This document shows, piece after piece, positions 17,275 to 25,861 of a stretch of 64,000 bases of DNA. The stretch is from Verrucomicrobiales bacterium (GTDB lineage Bacteria > Verrucomicrobiota > Verrucomicrobiia > Verrucomicrobiales > DEV007). Below the pieces are notes generated by a model. That model did not search any database. It was not told the DNA's origin and saw only the letters and a program-made list of their open reading frames with translations. The first letter of the stretch is position 1; each line of letters starts with the position of its first letter. Location of the stretch: positions 62,001 through 126,000 of the forward strand of contig JAKISY010000001.1 in NCBI GenBank assembly GCA_021648365.1, in the 5' to 3' direction. Both the position numbers and the translations under genes were made by a program.

Positions 17275-17466
17275 CAGGGAATAGATTTGATTAGGAAGGG
17301 CAGAAGAAATGAGCGGGAATACAGCTTGGCATATAAGTTTCAGCCCCTGATCTACAAGTTCAGATGGACGCATGGTGCCTGATTATAGTAATAGGATCAA
17401 GTTAATTTTTGGTGGTTTGGATTAGAATAAAGGTCACCATTCAGGTCATATCAATGAGTTTGACCT

Positions 17467-17493
17467 CGGATAACGCAGATGAACGCGGATAAG
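17467..17493. repeat. Dispersed CGCAGAT-type intergenic repeat, copy 1
   Basis: A run of short near-repeats spaced about 10 bp (CGGATAACGCAGATGAACG, then CGGATAAG). A related copy lies at 47381-47416. The surrounding gap 17275-17623 holds no gene that I can support; it is AT-rich apart from this element. Confidence 0.4.
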
Positions 17494-17623
17494 AAAGAAA
17501 ATAGATTAAATCCAACAATTCACATTGAATCTTCATTTTAATTTTAGGAGTAAGTGTGCTGTGATGTATTTTATAATATATTTATGAGATATTGTAAGTG
17601 AATGATGCCAGATTAACGCTATC

Positions 17624-18009
17624 ATGGTGATCGCCCCCTACATTAAGAATTTGCGCATTAAAGCTAGCTTGCTTTCGATGGTTCAGTTCGCTTTTGTCTG
17701 CTCCTGCGTTGCAGGTGATTTGCGGGTCGCTACGGCGACGGTGAATCTGGAGGCGGATGATTCGATGGAGATTGCGGGGAGTTTTTCACTGGGCTGGGCG
17801 TGGATATCAAAAGGCGTTCGCCTTTCAAATACACGGTGGTGGCAGAGCTGGCGAATGACTGGATCGGTTATTTGCCGGATCGCGAGGCACATGAATTGGG
17901 TGGGTATCAGACGTGGATGGGCTTGCATTCCTATGCGGAAGTTGGAACGGGAGAGAGGATCGCAGATGAAATGATTGAGATGTTGAAAGAGTTAAGAATT
18001 AAGAATTAG
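17624..18009 (+). pseudogene. Decayed neutral/alkaline ceramidase-like gene with internal deletion
   Basis: Two adjacent reading frames together give the two ends of a ceramidase-like protein. From 17624 one frame encodes a hydrophobic N-terminus and the family start RVATATVNLEADDSMEIAGS. Near 17795 that frame becomes meaningless, while the frame containing 17800 reads GVDIKRRSPF and continues to EIMIEMLKEL-like sequence before a stop at 18009. The second part aligns with the C-terminus of the intact gene at 21157-22602 (GLDIKRRSPA). About 1 kb between the ends is missing and the junction is out of frame. It is therefore a remnant and not a working enzyme. It lies just upstream of the PVC cytochrome gene. 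Confidence 0.7.
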
Positions 18010-18016
18010 GAATTAA
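17991..18016. repeat. AATTAAGAATTAGG-type repeat before a start codon, copy 1
   Basis: Iterated GAATTA units (TTAAGAATTAAGAATTAGG) end 2 bp before the ATG at 18019. A second run of the same units ends right at the ATG of lipA (62836-62867). Confidence 0.4.
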
Positions 18017-18018
18017 CA

Positions 18019-20976
18019 ATGAAGGAAAACTTAAATATAAAAAATATAGTATTGTTCGCTACGACTTGGGGTCTGACGGTTTCGTTTTTGGGTGCCGCTG
18101 ACCCTAAGCCTGACTCTGAACCGGTGGCGGCGAAGGATGCCTTGTCTTTATTGCATGTGCCGGAGGGCTTTGAAGTAGAGTTATTGGTATCCGAGCCAGA
18201 TGTGATAGACCCTGTGGCATTCACCTGGGGAGCTGATGGACGGTTGTGGGTGGTTGAGATGTCGGATTATCCATTAGGGATGGATAACAAAGGAAAGGCT
18301 GGCGGGCGAGTTCGTTGGCTGAAAGATACCAATGGGGATGGTAAATATGATCAATCGGTGGTTTTTGCTGAGGGTTTGTCTTTTCCAAATGGCATACTGC
18401 CGTGGAAAAAAGGGGTGTTGGTGACGGCGGCTCCTTTGATTCTCTATTTGGAGGATACGGACGCAGATGGGGTGTCGGACAAAAAACATGTGTTGTTCGA
18501 AGGTTTTCAGGAAGGGAATCAGCAGTTGCGGGTGAATGGATTAATTCGAGGATTGGATAATTGGATTTACTGTGCGAGTGGATCACATAGCTCCAATTAT
18601 GGCGCGGGCAGCAAGATTAAATCGATCAAGACAGGTCAGGAAATTGATCTAGGAAGTCGGGATTTTCGTTTCAATCCTGAAACGGGTGAATTGGATCCGC
18701 AATCTGGACCGAGCCAGTTTGGCCGTAATCGTTCGGATTGGGGTGACTGGTTTGGTGAGATGAACTCTTATCCTATTTGGCATTACGTTTTGCAGGATAG
18801 TTATATCCGGCGCAATCCGCACGCAGCATCACCGGATCCGCGTAAGCAGTTGGTAGAGCCTAGAAATCCCAAAGTGTTTCCTTTCAAGGGACTACAGAAA
18901 CGTTTTCATGCTTTTGCTGAGGCGGGTCGTTTTACTTCCGCTTGCGACGGGATGATTTACAGAGATGCTAAGCTGTTTCCTCAATCAGCAGCTGATACGA
19001 TTGAGATTTTCACCTGCGAGCCTTTTGCTAACTTGATTCAACACAATCGATCTGAGCCAGATGGAGTGAGTTTTACGGTGTCAAAAAATGGTCCAGTGGA
19101 GGTGAAAGACAAGTTGGATTTTTTTGCTTCAAAGGATCGTTGGAGTCGTCCAGTGATGTCTCGAACAGGTCCCGATGGCGCGCTTTGGGTGGCTGATATG
19201 TATCGTTACATGATTGAGCATCCGCAGTGGTTGCCGCAGGAGGGGAGAGATGAGTTGAGGCCTTTTTACCGCTTGGGCGATGACAAGGGGAGGATTTATC
19301 GAGTTTACCGCAAAGGACAGCAGCGCTACTTGGCACCGAATTTAGCGAAGCTGAGCAACAGTGAATTGGTGGCTGCTTTGGAAACTCGCAATGGTTGGCA
19401 GCGCGACACGGCCCAAGCCTTGTTGGTGGAGCGTAATGATAAGGCGGTGGTATCTGAGCTGAAAAAAATGGCGACGGGAGGTAAGCTAGATTTGGCTCGA
19501 TTGCATGCTTTATACACTTTACAGGGAATGGGAGAGCTGGAGGCAGAGTTGTTGCAAGTGGCGGCGGGAGATTTATCACCAGGAGTTCAGCAGCATGCTG
19601 TGAAGTTGTCTGAGGGATTGGCGGAAAATCATCCTGAGTTGCTTGAAGTTCTGTTAGGGCTTAGCAATTCTAAGAATGCTAGGGTGCGTATGCAATTGGC
19701 TTATAGCTTGGGGGAATGGAGTGGGAAAGCTGCCGCCAAAACATTAGGAAAGCTGGCTTTTAGCGACGGTGTGGATGCTTACATGGCGGCAGCGATCATC
19801 AGTTCTGTGAATACTGACAATCTGAGTGACGTGTTGGCTTCGTTGATGACCGAGCGCGCGAATGCCAAACAGGGCAACGGTCTGTTGGGGCGCTTGCTGA
19901 TGCTTGCAGTTGCTTTTGATAATGATGAGGCGGTAACGGAGGCTTTAGATGCCGTCATGAAACCTGGAGGAAATCCTGTTTGGCAGTTTACCACGGTGGC
20001 GGGATTGTTGGATGCTTTGGATCGTCGTGCGGGGGATCGGAAGGCTTCGGGTGAATTGGCTAAAACTGTGAATGAGCGAGTGAAGGCACTGACAGTAAGT
20101 GCGCGCAAAGTTGCGGTGGATGATAAAGCTACTGAGGCATCGCGCAAAGCGGCGATTCGCTTGCTGGCGAGAGGCGGCGGGACACAAGTGGAGGACATCG
20201 AGATTTTGGGATCTTTGTTGGGATTGCAGACTCCTTTGACTCTACAAGTAGCGACAGTGTCTCACCTAGGAACTCTGTCAGGCGAAGCGGTGCCGAAAGT
20301 TCTTTTGGCTGGCTGGACGGCTTACACTCCCGCGATTCGCACGGAGGTATTGAATGTGCTGACCACCCGCGGCGATTGGTTGATGAAGTTATTGGACGGA
20401 ATCGAAGCTAAAAAAGTGGCACCTGCTGATCTGGACGCTGGAATCAAGCAACGGCTGACGACACACTCAGATAAAAAAGTCCAAGTAAGAGCTAAAGGGT
20501 TGTTACCCTCTACCAGCAACGCAGATCGGCTCAAGGTGATGCAGGCCTATCGGCCTGCGCTGAAGCTAAAAGGGGATAAGGCGCGTGGTAAGCTGGTCTT
20601 TCAAAAGGTGTGTGTGGCTTGTCATAAACTGGATGGCATGGGTTTGGAAATCGGTCCCAATTTGGCATCGATCACCGACCGCAAGCCCGAGTCATTACTG
20701 TCAGGTATTCTTGATCCTAACCAGTCGGTGGAAGGTAAGTATAGTTCGTATGTTGCTAGCACTAAGGATGGGCGGGCTATTTTAGGGATTTTAATTTCCG
20801 AAACGGGATCGAATATCACCATTTTAGATCAGGCTAATCAAAAACATGTGATCTTGAGATCTGAGTTGAAATCATTGACCAATACGGGGCGATCTCTGAT
20901 GCCTGACGGTCTGGAAGGGGGATTTGATCAACAGGAGCTGGCGGACTTGATTGAGTATGTGGCTGCGGCGAAGTAG
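18019..20976 (+). CDS. PVC-type heme-binding (cytochrome c) membrane-bound dehydrogenase-like protein
   Basis: 985 residues with a signal-like N-terminus. Residues about 45-440 form a beta-propeller of the PVC-type dehydrogenase kind (FTWGADGRLWVVEMSDYP, DTNGDGKYD, GPDGALWVADMYRYMIEHP). Residues 440-840 are HEAT-like helical repeats. The C-terminus is a cytochrome c domain with the heme motif CVACH (C865, C868, H869), followed by GPNLASI and a distal methionine region near LMPDGL. This three-part plan is characteristic of Planctomycetes and Verrucomicrobia. Substrates are mostly unknown; a secreted redox enzyme for sugars or alcohols is the usual guess. It lies between two ceramidase-like sequences. 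Confidence 0.88.
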   Translation: MKENLNIKNIVLFATTWGLTVSFLGAADPKPDSEPVAAKDALSLLHVPEGFEVELLVSEPDVIDPVAFTWGADGRLWVVEMSDYPLGMDNKGKAGGRVRWLKDTNGDGKYDQSVVFAEGLSFPNGILPWKKGVLVTAAPLILYLEDTDADGVSDKKHVLFEGFQEGNQQLRVNGLIRGLDNWIYCASGSHSSNYGAGSKIKSIKTGQEIDLGSRDFRFNPETGELDPQSGPSQFGRNRSDWGDWFGEMNSYPIWHYVLQDSYIRRNPHAASPDPRKQLVEPRNPKVFPFKGLQKRFHAFAEAGRFTSACDGMIYRDAKLFPQSAADTIEIFTCEPFANLIQHNRSEPDGVSFTVSKNGPVEVKDKLDFFASKDRWSRPVMSRTGPDGALWVADMYRYMIEHPQWLPQEGRDELRPFYRLGDDKGRIYRVYRKGQQRYLAPNLAKLSNSELVAALETRNGWQRDTAQALLVERNDKAVVSELKKMATGGKLDLARLHALYTLQGMGELEAELLQVAAGDLSPGVQQHAVKLSEGLAENHPELLEVLLGLSNSKNARVRMQLAYSLGEWSGKAAAKTLGKLAFSDGVDAYMAAAIISSVNTDNLSDVLASLMTERANAKQGNGLLGRLLMLAVAFDNDEAVTEALDAVMKPGGNPVWQFTTVAGLLDALDRRAGDRKASGELAKTVNERVKALTVSARKVAVDDKATEASRKAAIRLLARGGGTQVEDIEILGSLLGLQTPLTLQVATVSHLGTLSGEAVPKVLLAGWTAYTPAIRTEVLNVLTTRGDWLMKLLDGIEAKKVAPADLDAGIKQRLTTHSDKKVQVRAKGLLPSTSNADRLKVMQAYRPALKLKGDKARGKLVFQKVCVACHKLDGMGLEIGPNLASITDRKPESLLSGILDPNQSVEGKYSSYVASTKDGRAILGILISETGSNITILDQANQKHVILRSELKSLTNTGRSLMPDGLEGGFDQQELADLIEYVAAAK

Positions 20977-21065
20977 GCGGACGCAGGTGCCGGTATTAAT
21001 TCAGTAGTTGAATGAATTCTGAGTATGAGAAAGCAATACAATACACAGACCAGGGTATGGGTAGG

Positions 21066-21135
21066 ACTCCCTACGCAGGCTATAAGATCGTGGAGAGTGC
21101 TGGAAAATGCTCAATTCTCTGTAATATGGGAAGAA
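21066..21135 (+). pseudogene. Fragment of a ceramidase-like 3' end
   Basis: This short stretch repeats the end of the intact gene downstream: it encodes PYAGYKIVESAGK, where the intact gene at about 22510-22570 encodes PYAGYKIVESASK. The DNA match is close over some 35 bp and then degrades. No start or body of a gene precedes it. It appears to be the leftover of a tandem copy deleted between 20976 and 21157. Confidence 0.65.
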
Positions 21136-21156
21136 TAAGGTGGAGGAAGATTCTAA

Positions 21157-22602
21157 ATGATCAAAAATATGTTATTATACAAAACAATGAGAGCTAAACC
21201 CAATTGTGTATTCGCTGCCATCGTTGGCATTGCCTTTGTCTGGACAACGCAGGTATTTTCTGAAAACCAACCACCTTTGCAAATAGGTGCTGTTAGTAAG
21301 ATCATTAATCCTAAGATTGGCGACTGGGTGCAGTCAGCCAGTGTCAAAAAACGCGCGACGGCGATTCACGGAAATCTGGAGGCCAATGGGCTTTACTTGT
21401 CCGATGGTAAGATGCAGGTATTGTTAGTCAGTTGCGATTTGGGTGGATTGGAACCGCCTCGTGTGAAGGCAATGCGGGAGGCTATGGGATTGGCAGCGGG
21501 CATTCCGCCTCGCAACATTATCATTTCTGCTACCCATACACGTGGGCCTGTGGTGTTGCGTAGTAACTACCTCATGCCAGTAGATACGGCTTATCTAGAT
21601 AAGTTACAAGGATGGCTGGTCGAGCTGGCGCAGGAGGCAGTGCAATCAGCCAGTCCTGGGAAAATTGGTTGGGGAAAGGGGGTTGCTCAGATTGGTTACA
21701 ATCGTCGCATCTGCTTTGCTGATGGCACGCATGTGATGCATGGTGATACTAGGCGCAAGGATTTTGCTGGTTTGGAAGGACCTGATGATCCGCAACACGT
21801 GGCGCTGTTTGCCGTGAATGCTGAAGGAAAGCTCATAGCGGTGGTACAGCACAATACCACCCATCCGACGATCACTTGGGGTGGTTCGGTGTTCACTGCC
21901 GATTTTCCCGGCGAGTCGCGACGAATGCTGCGAGAAGAGCTGGGCAATATACCCATGCTCTATTTGAATGGTGCACAGGGGGATGTCTCATGGAAAGATG
22001 CGTTGAACCCTCGCAAGGAAACTCCAGAGCAATCGATTGAGCGACTTGGTCGATTGATGGCTGATGAAACACTGCGGTTATACAAGAGTGTGAAGTATCA
22101 GAGTCATCCTATATTGAGGCACAGTTTTGAAGATCTCGAAGTCAAGGTGCGGCTACCTAAACCAGAACGTCTGGCAGAGGCACGAAAAGTGCTGGCAAGA
22201 ATCGATGCTGGAGAAAATATCCGTGGGATGAAAATGATCATGGCTTTTGGGGCGGTGCATCTGCAAGAGTTGTATGGAGAGAACCCGGTCGATACCTTGC
22301 CCATTCACGTGCTTCGTATTGGTGACTTGGCTTTGGTGACGCAACCTTGCGAGTTGTATAGTCAGTTTGGCTTGGATATTAAGCGTCGCAGTCCTGCGTC
22401 GATCACTGCTATTGTGGGGCTGGCGGATGGTTACTGTGGTTACTGTCCGACGATCCACGGCATTTTGGGTGGTGGTTATACGGGTGATCCTATTTCTTGG
22501 ACTCGCTTGGAACCCTACGCTGGTTACAAGATCGTGGAGAGTGCAAGCAAAATGCTTTATTCTCTGTGGCAGAGCAAGAAGGTCGGGAAGGCTTCAAAAT
22601 AA
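21157..22602 (+). CDS. Neutral/alkaline non-lysosomal ceramidase-like secreted protein
   Basis: 481 residues with a signal segment at about residues 18-35 (AAIVGIAFVWTTQVFS). The family motifs are visible: ATHTRGPVV, NTTHPT (His zinc ligand region) and LYLNGAQGDVSW. The C-terminal third ends in the KRRSPA and GYCGYCPT segments. True neutral ceramidases are about 650-750 residues, so this corresponds mainly to the N-terminal catalytic domain, as is common in PVC genomes, where the real substrate is unknown. A good ribosome site (GGTGGAGGAAG) precedes the ATG at 21157; an ATG at 21187 is also possible. It is the intact member of a group with two decayed copies upstream. Confidence 0.82.
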   Translation: MIKNMLLYKTMRAKPNCVFAAIVGIAFVWTTQVFSENQPPLQIGAVSKIINPKIGDWVQSASVKKRATAIHGNLEANGLYLSDGKMQVLLVSCDLGGLEPPRVKAMREAMGLAAGIPPRNIIISATHTRGPVVLRSNYLMPVDTAYLDKLQGWLVELAQEAVQSASPGKIGWGKGVAQIGYNRRICFADGTHVMHGDTRRKDFAGLEGPDDPQHVALFAVNAEGKLIAVVQHNTTHPTITWGGSVFTADFPGESRRMLREELGNIPMLYLNGAQGDVSWKDALNPRKETPEQSIERLGRLMADETLRLYKSVKYQSHPILRHSFEDLEVKVRLPKPERLAEARKVLARIDAGENIRGMKMIMAFGAVHLQELYGENPVDTLPIHVLRIGDLALVTQPCELYSQFGLDIKRRSPASITAIVGLADGYCGYCPTIHGILGGGYTGDPISWTRLEPYAGYKIVESASKMLYSLWQSKKVGKASK

Positions 22603-22750
22603 AACAAAATAATATTTCATGAATGACTCGCTAGAAAAACCATTAGGCAGAAGAACGGCTATTGAGGTTGAAGTTTATGTAGAAACATCAACTGTGTCCC
22701 CAGTAAATAATTCCTAGTTTGTTTGCCTGCCATAGCCATTGGGTTTCGAT
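22603..22750. other. Intergenic gap between convergent genes
   Basis: The gap includes a 32-codon open frame (22619-22717, product starting MNDSLEKPLGRR) with no ribosome site and no recognisable family. I see no terminator hairpin. It is recorded only so the gap is accounted for. Confidence 0.3.
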
Positions 22751-23062
22751 TCAAATAAGACTCAGTTTCCCTGCTCGCAATTTCCAGCGCATCGCCTGAA
22801 AAGCGTCGCCGTACAATACGGCGGCGATGAATGCAAGCTCGGCGGTTTTGGCGGAGGGGGAGTAGTGCCATGAGTGTTCACAGCTTTGTAGGCAATCAGT
22901 AAAGCGATTTTCACGTAGATCGCAAGCGGCTTGGTTCCAGCTACACTCTGCGTGAGATTTTATCTGAAATAGTGCTCTCAGACCGCAAGCGCATCGAACA
23001 CAACATTTTGCGTCTTCAGTATTTTTTTTTCCGCAGGACGGGCATGCTAGAGTGATGTTCAT
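22751..23062 (-). CDS. Small zinc-ribbon protein of the Hsp70 cluster
   Basis: 103 residues. The N-terminus has two close Cys pairs, CPSCG and CVRCACG, forming a zinc-ribbon. The rest is helical and resembles a single TPR-like pair (DLRENRFTDCLQSCEHSW, then AELAFIAAVLYGDAFQAMRWK). It is the last gene of the minus-strand operon, starting 12 bp after the Hsp70 stop codon. A function in substrate recruitment to the Hsp70 is only a guess. Confidence 0.6.
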   Translation of the reverse strand: MNITLACPSCGKKNTEDAKCCVRCACGLRALFQIKSHAECSWNQAACDLRENRFTDCLQSCEHSWHYSPSAKTAELAFIAAVLYGDAFQAMRWKLRAGKLSLI

Positions 23063-23074
23063 GATGTGGCGGTT

Positions 23075-24802
23075 TCACTCAATGTAAAAGAGAATGTCGT
23101 CAAGTTGGTTCGCTGCAGCGCTGACGCTTTCGGGCGCTCCCTGTTGCTTTGATGTGGCTATTTTTTCAAGCAGGGATGTGATCTCGGTGCGGTCTTCGTC
23201 GCCCAGAGTGTCGCTTTCAAGGGTTTTTTCTGCTCTAGCAACGATCTGATCTGCAGCGGTATTCTCGGAGCTGCTATCGAGCATGCTATCATTATCTGTC
23301 AGTTCATCTTCGTAAAGTACTGCCATTTTTTCCTTGGCAGCTGTGAGGTCGAGAGATTGCTGGGTTCCGCGTGTGTCTAGCGTGACGGTTTTGGCATGGC
23401 CAGTGTTTTTTTCGGTGGCGGTGACTTTGAGCATGCCGTTGAGATCGAGGGCGTATTCGCAAATGATTGGCTGCAATTCGGATTGGGAGGTTGATAGATC
23501 TTCGATCGTAAAGGCTCCAATCAAATCGTTTTCGTCAGGTAACCGGGACTCCCCTTGATAGACGTCGATTTCAACTTCATCCTGAGCAGGGTGAGTGGTG
23601 TAGAATAAATCGCTTTTTACGCAGGGCAAGGGGCTACCTCTTTTGATGATGGGAATGCAACCTATGCCTCCATGGTTTTCGAGAACTCCGGTGGAATAAG
23701 TGTGGGCGGAGATATCGACAAGGATGGCTTCGACTTTTTCTCCGCCGATAATTCCAGCTTGGAGAGCCGCTCCCATGGTGACGATGAGGTCTGGATTGAC
23801 ATCAAATTGCGGGGTGATTCCTAATCGTTCCTCCATGCTGTTTGAGACGATAGGCATGTGAGTAGAGCCTCCGACTAAGAGGATTTTGTTCAAGTTGCTG
23901 GGAACCAGTCCTGCGTCGTTTAGAGCGGCATGCACGGAAGTCCATGTTTTTTCGAGCAGTGGGGCGACTAATTCATTGAACTCATGGCGGAATATTTCGA
24001 TCTTGAGATGCTCGTCATTGAAAAAATATTCTTCACTGATTTCTGCGGTGGCTTGGTTGCTAAGCTTTCGTTTGGCGGCTTCACAAGCACGGCGCAGACG
24101 TAGCAGCTGAGTGGTGCTGAGGCTTTCTCGGTCGATGAGCATCTGTGCTTTGTCGATAATGAAATCAATCAGCAGTTCATCTATATCGTCGCCACCTAGG
24201 TGGGTGTCTCCGTGGCTAGATTTGACTTCAACGAGGTCTTCTGAGGAGGTGACAAGGGAGACGTCGAAAGTGCCACCACCTAGATCATAAACGAGGATAT
24301 TTTCGTTTTGATCGCTGCCGCGATTAGGGTTGTAGGCAAGTGCGGCGGCGGTGGGTTCATTGAGCAAGCGAACACAATCGAGGCCGGCGAGTTCGGCGGC
24401 ATTGCTGGTGGCAAGGCGTTGATCTTCTTTGAAATAAGCAGGTACGGTGATGACGGCTTTTTTCACTGGATGCCCAAGTTCATTTTGAGCTTCCTCGCGG
24501 AGTTTTCTGAGAATAAAAGCGGAAATTTCTTCGGCGCGGTATTCTTCGTCTCCGATGGAAAAAATCTTGCCCGAGCCCATGTGTCGTTTTACCGAAAAGT
24601 GGGTGTCATTGGGTTTTACTAATAGTTGATTTACAGCAGATTGTCCGACGATGATGTTTCCTTCATCATCGATGCTGACACAGGAGGGCATCGATGACGA
24701 ACCGTCGATCTTGATGATTTTAGGCTTTCCATTTTCGAGGACGGAGATGGAAGAGTTGGTGGTGCCGAGATCGATTCCGACGATGATTTCTTTCTGACTC
24801 AT
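23075..24802 (-). CDS. Short Hsp70-family chaperone (DnaK/HscC-like)
   Basis: 575 residues, closer to HscC-type Hsp70s than to DnaK at about 640. The nucleotide-binding domain is complete: GIDLGTTNSSISV at the N-terminus, VPAYFKEDQR, the NEPTAAALAY motif, DLGGGTFDVSLV and LVGGSTHMPIV. The substrate domain (about 380-500) is present, and the helical lid is short. It lies downstream of GrpE-like and J-domain genes in the same operon, so it probably has dedicated cochaperones. No CIRCE or other heat-shock operator was seen. Confidence 0.88.
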   Translation of the reverse strand: MSQKEIIVGIDLGTTNSSISVLENGKPKIIKIDGSSSMPSCVSIDDEGNIIVGQSAVNQLLVKPNDTHFSVKRHMGSGKIFSIGDEEYRAEEISAFILRKLREEAQNELGHPVKKAVITVPAYFKEDQRLATSNAAELAGLDCVRLLNEPTAAALAYNPNRGSDQNENILVYDLGGGTFDVSLVTSSEDLVEVKSSHGDTHLGGDDIDELLIDFIIDKAQMLIDRESLSTTQLLRLRRACEAAKRKLSNQATAEISEEYFFNDEHLKIEIFRHEFNELVAPLLEKTWTSVHAALNDAGLVPSNLNKILLVGGSTHMPIVSNSMEERLGITPQFDVNPDLIVTMGAALQAGIIGGEKVEAILVDISAHTYSTGVLENHGGIGCIPIIKRGSPLPCVKSDLFYTTHPAQDEVEIDVYQGESRLPDENDLIGAFTIEDLSTSQSELQPIICEYALDLNGMLKVTATEKNTGHAKTVTLDTRGTQQSLDLTAAKEKMAVLYEDELTDNDSMLDSSSENTAADQIVARAEKTLESDTLGDEDRTEITSLLEKIATSKQQGAPESVSAAANQLDDILFYIE

Positions 24803-24814
24803 GTTTTTTTGTTG

Positions 24815-25534
24815 TTATATAGAGGTAAGTTCGGATTGAACTTCGACTTCTGCCGGGCGCAGGCATTGACCCTGCCAATGGTAGCCAGGGAGCAGTTCGC
24901 GGATCACGCGGAGGCTGCCGAGATTTTCATTTGCGGGAGCTGACACCGCTTTCATTTCACTAGGATTGTAGCAGAGCCCTATGGTAGATATGCGTTCGAG
25001 CCCAGCGGCGGCGAGCATGGGTTGGAAATGTTGGCTGAGGATTTTCAAGCTTTCACAATGTGTTTTCCACGCACTTGGGGTGATTTTTTTACCAAATAGA
25101 CCGACTTTCACCTCCATCGGGGCATGAGCGGCATTGGCTAGAATTCGGTCGAGGCGATCACGTAAATCGATGAGCCCCAGAGCGAGGGAACGATCTACTT
25201 TTTCACCAGATGCCTTCAGGTCGTCCATGCTTTTTTCGGCGGCCTGTTGGCGATCATCGCGCATGTTTTCGAGCAGGGAGGTGAAATTGCTTAGCACGTC
25301 TGAAAATTTGCGATTGCCTCGTTTTTGCTCGTTTCGCAGAGTTTCCAGCTCGGCAAAAAAATCGTAAAGACTGGGCGGATCTGCTTGCTGGATCGCAGCC
25401 AGATCAAGCGTCGAAAAATCTAAATTTTTCACAGCCGCTTCACATTGCGCGAGCAGCTCGTGCCTCCAGAGTTCTTCGTCGGGAGAGTCGGGTTGCGAGT
25501 TGATGCTGGAGATGCTGGAGATGGCTTTGTCCAT
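24815..25534 (-). CDS. GrpE-like nucleotide exchange factor
   Basis: 239 residues. Residues about 75-135 form a long charged helix as in GrpE dimers (NEQKRGNRKFSDVLSNF). The C-terminal beta-domain is recognisable from the family end pattern RELLPGYHWQGQCLRPAEVEV, which parallels the GY..NGR.LRPA.V motif of GrpE. The middle (VKVGLFGKKITPSAWKTH) is unlike housekeeping GrpE. It begins 2 bp after the J-domain stop codon and lies 12 bp upstream of the Hsp70 start, so it is very likely the exchange factor of that Hsp70. Confidence 0.75.
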   Translation of the reverse strand: MDKAISSISSINSQPDSPDEELWRHELLAQCEAAVKNLDFSTLDLAAIQQADPPSLYDFFAELETLRNEQKRGNRKFSDVLSNFTSLLENMRDDRQQAAEKSMDDLKASGEKVDRSLALGLIDLRDRLDRILANAAHAPMEVKVGLFGKKITPSAWKTHCESLKILSQHFQPMLAAAGLERISTIGLCYNPSEMKAVSAPANENLGSLRVIRELLPGYHWQGQCLRPAEVEVQSELTSI

Positions 25535-25536
25535 GA

Positions 25537-25842
25537 TCAGGCTTTGAGAAATTGGTAAAAGTCCGACTCGGGCGGCGGGGTGGGTTGGGGGTCGTTTTGA
25601 AGGTAGGAGAGAGCCGTTTCGAGCGGGCTTTCTGTGTATTCTTGCTTGAGAGTTGGATCGAGTCCCATGGCGTGGGTGATGCGTTTTCCCTCTGTTTCTA
25701 TGGATTCAAAGGCATTGCGGATTTGTTTAAATTGATCTGGATGCGATTCGGGGGGGAACTCTAGGATGAGTCGTCGATAGGCGGCTCTCACAGCTTCGTC
25801 ATCGGTGTTCAATGGTAAATCTAAGATCTTAAAGGGTAACAT
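25537..25842 (-). CDS. J-domain-like protein with displaced HPD motif
   Basis: 101 residues from the ATG at 25842; a longer frame begins at a TTG at 25875, inside the upstream gene, and is less likely. It starts MLPFKILDLPLNTDDEAVRAAYRRL, as in helices I and II of a J-domain. Where the loop normally reads HPD, this one reads EFPPESHPDQF, so PPE occupies the canonical position and an HPD follows 3 residues later, before helix III (IRNAFESIE). The HPD contact is required for J-proteins to stimulate Hsp70, so the shift may reflect co-adaptation with this Hsp70. The C-terminus is short and unstructured. Confidence 0.7.
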   Translation of the reverse strand: MLPFKILDLPLNTDDEAVRAAYRRLILEFPPESHPDQFKQIRNAFESIETEGKRITHAMGLDPTLKQEYTESPLETALSYLQNDPQPTPPPESDFYQFLKA

Positions 25843-25861
25843 GTTGTAGTGGTTTTGAGTT

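Noticed and set aside
22619..22717. 32-codon ORF after the ceramidase-like gene
   Set aside because: It is too short to judge. There is no ribosome site and no recognisable motif, so it was not listed as a gene.
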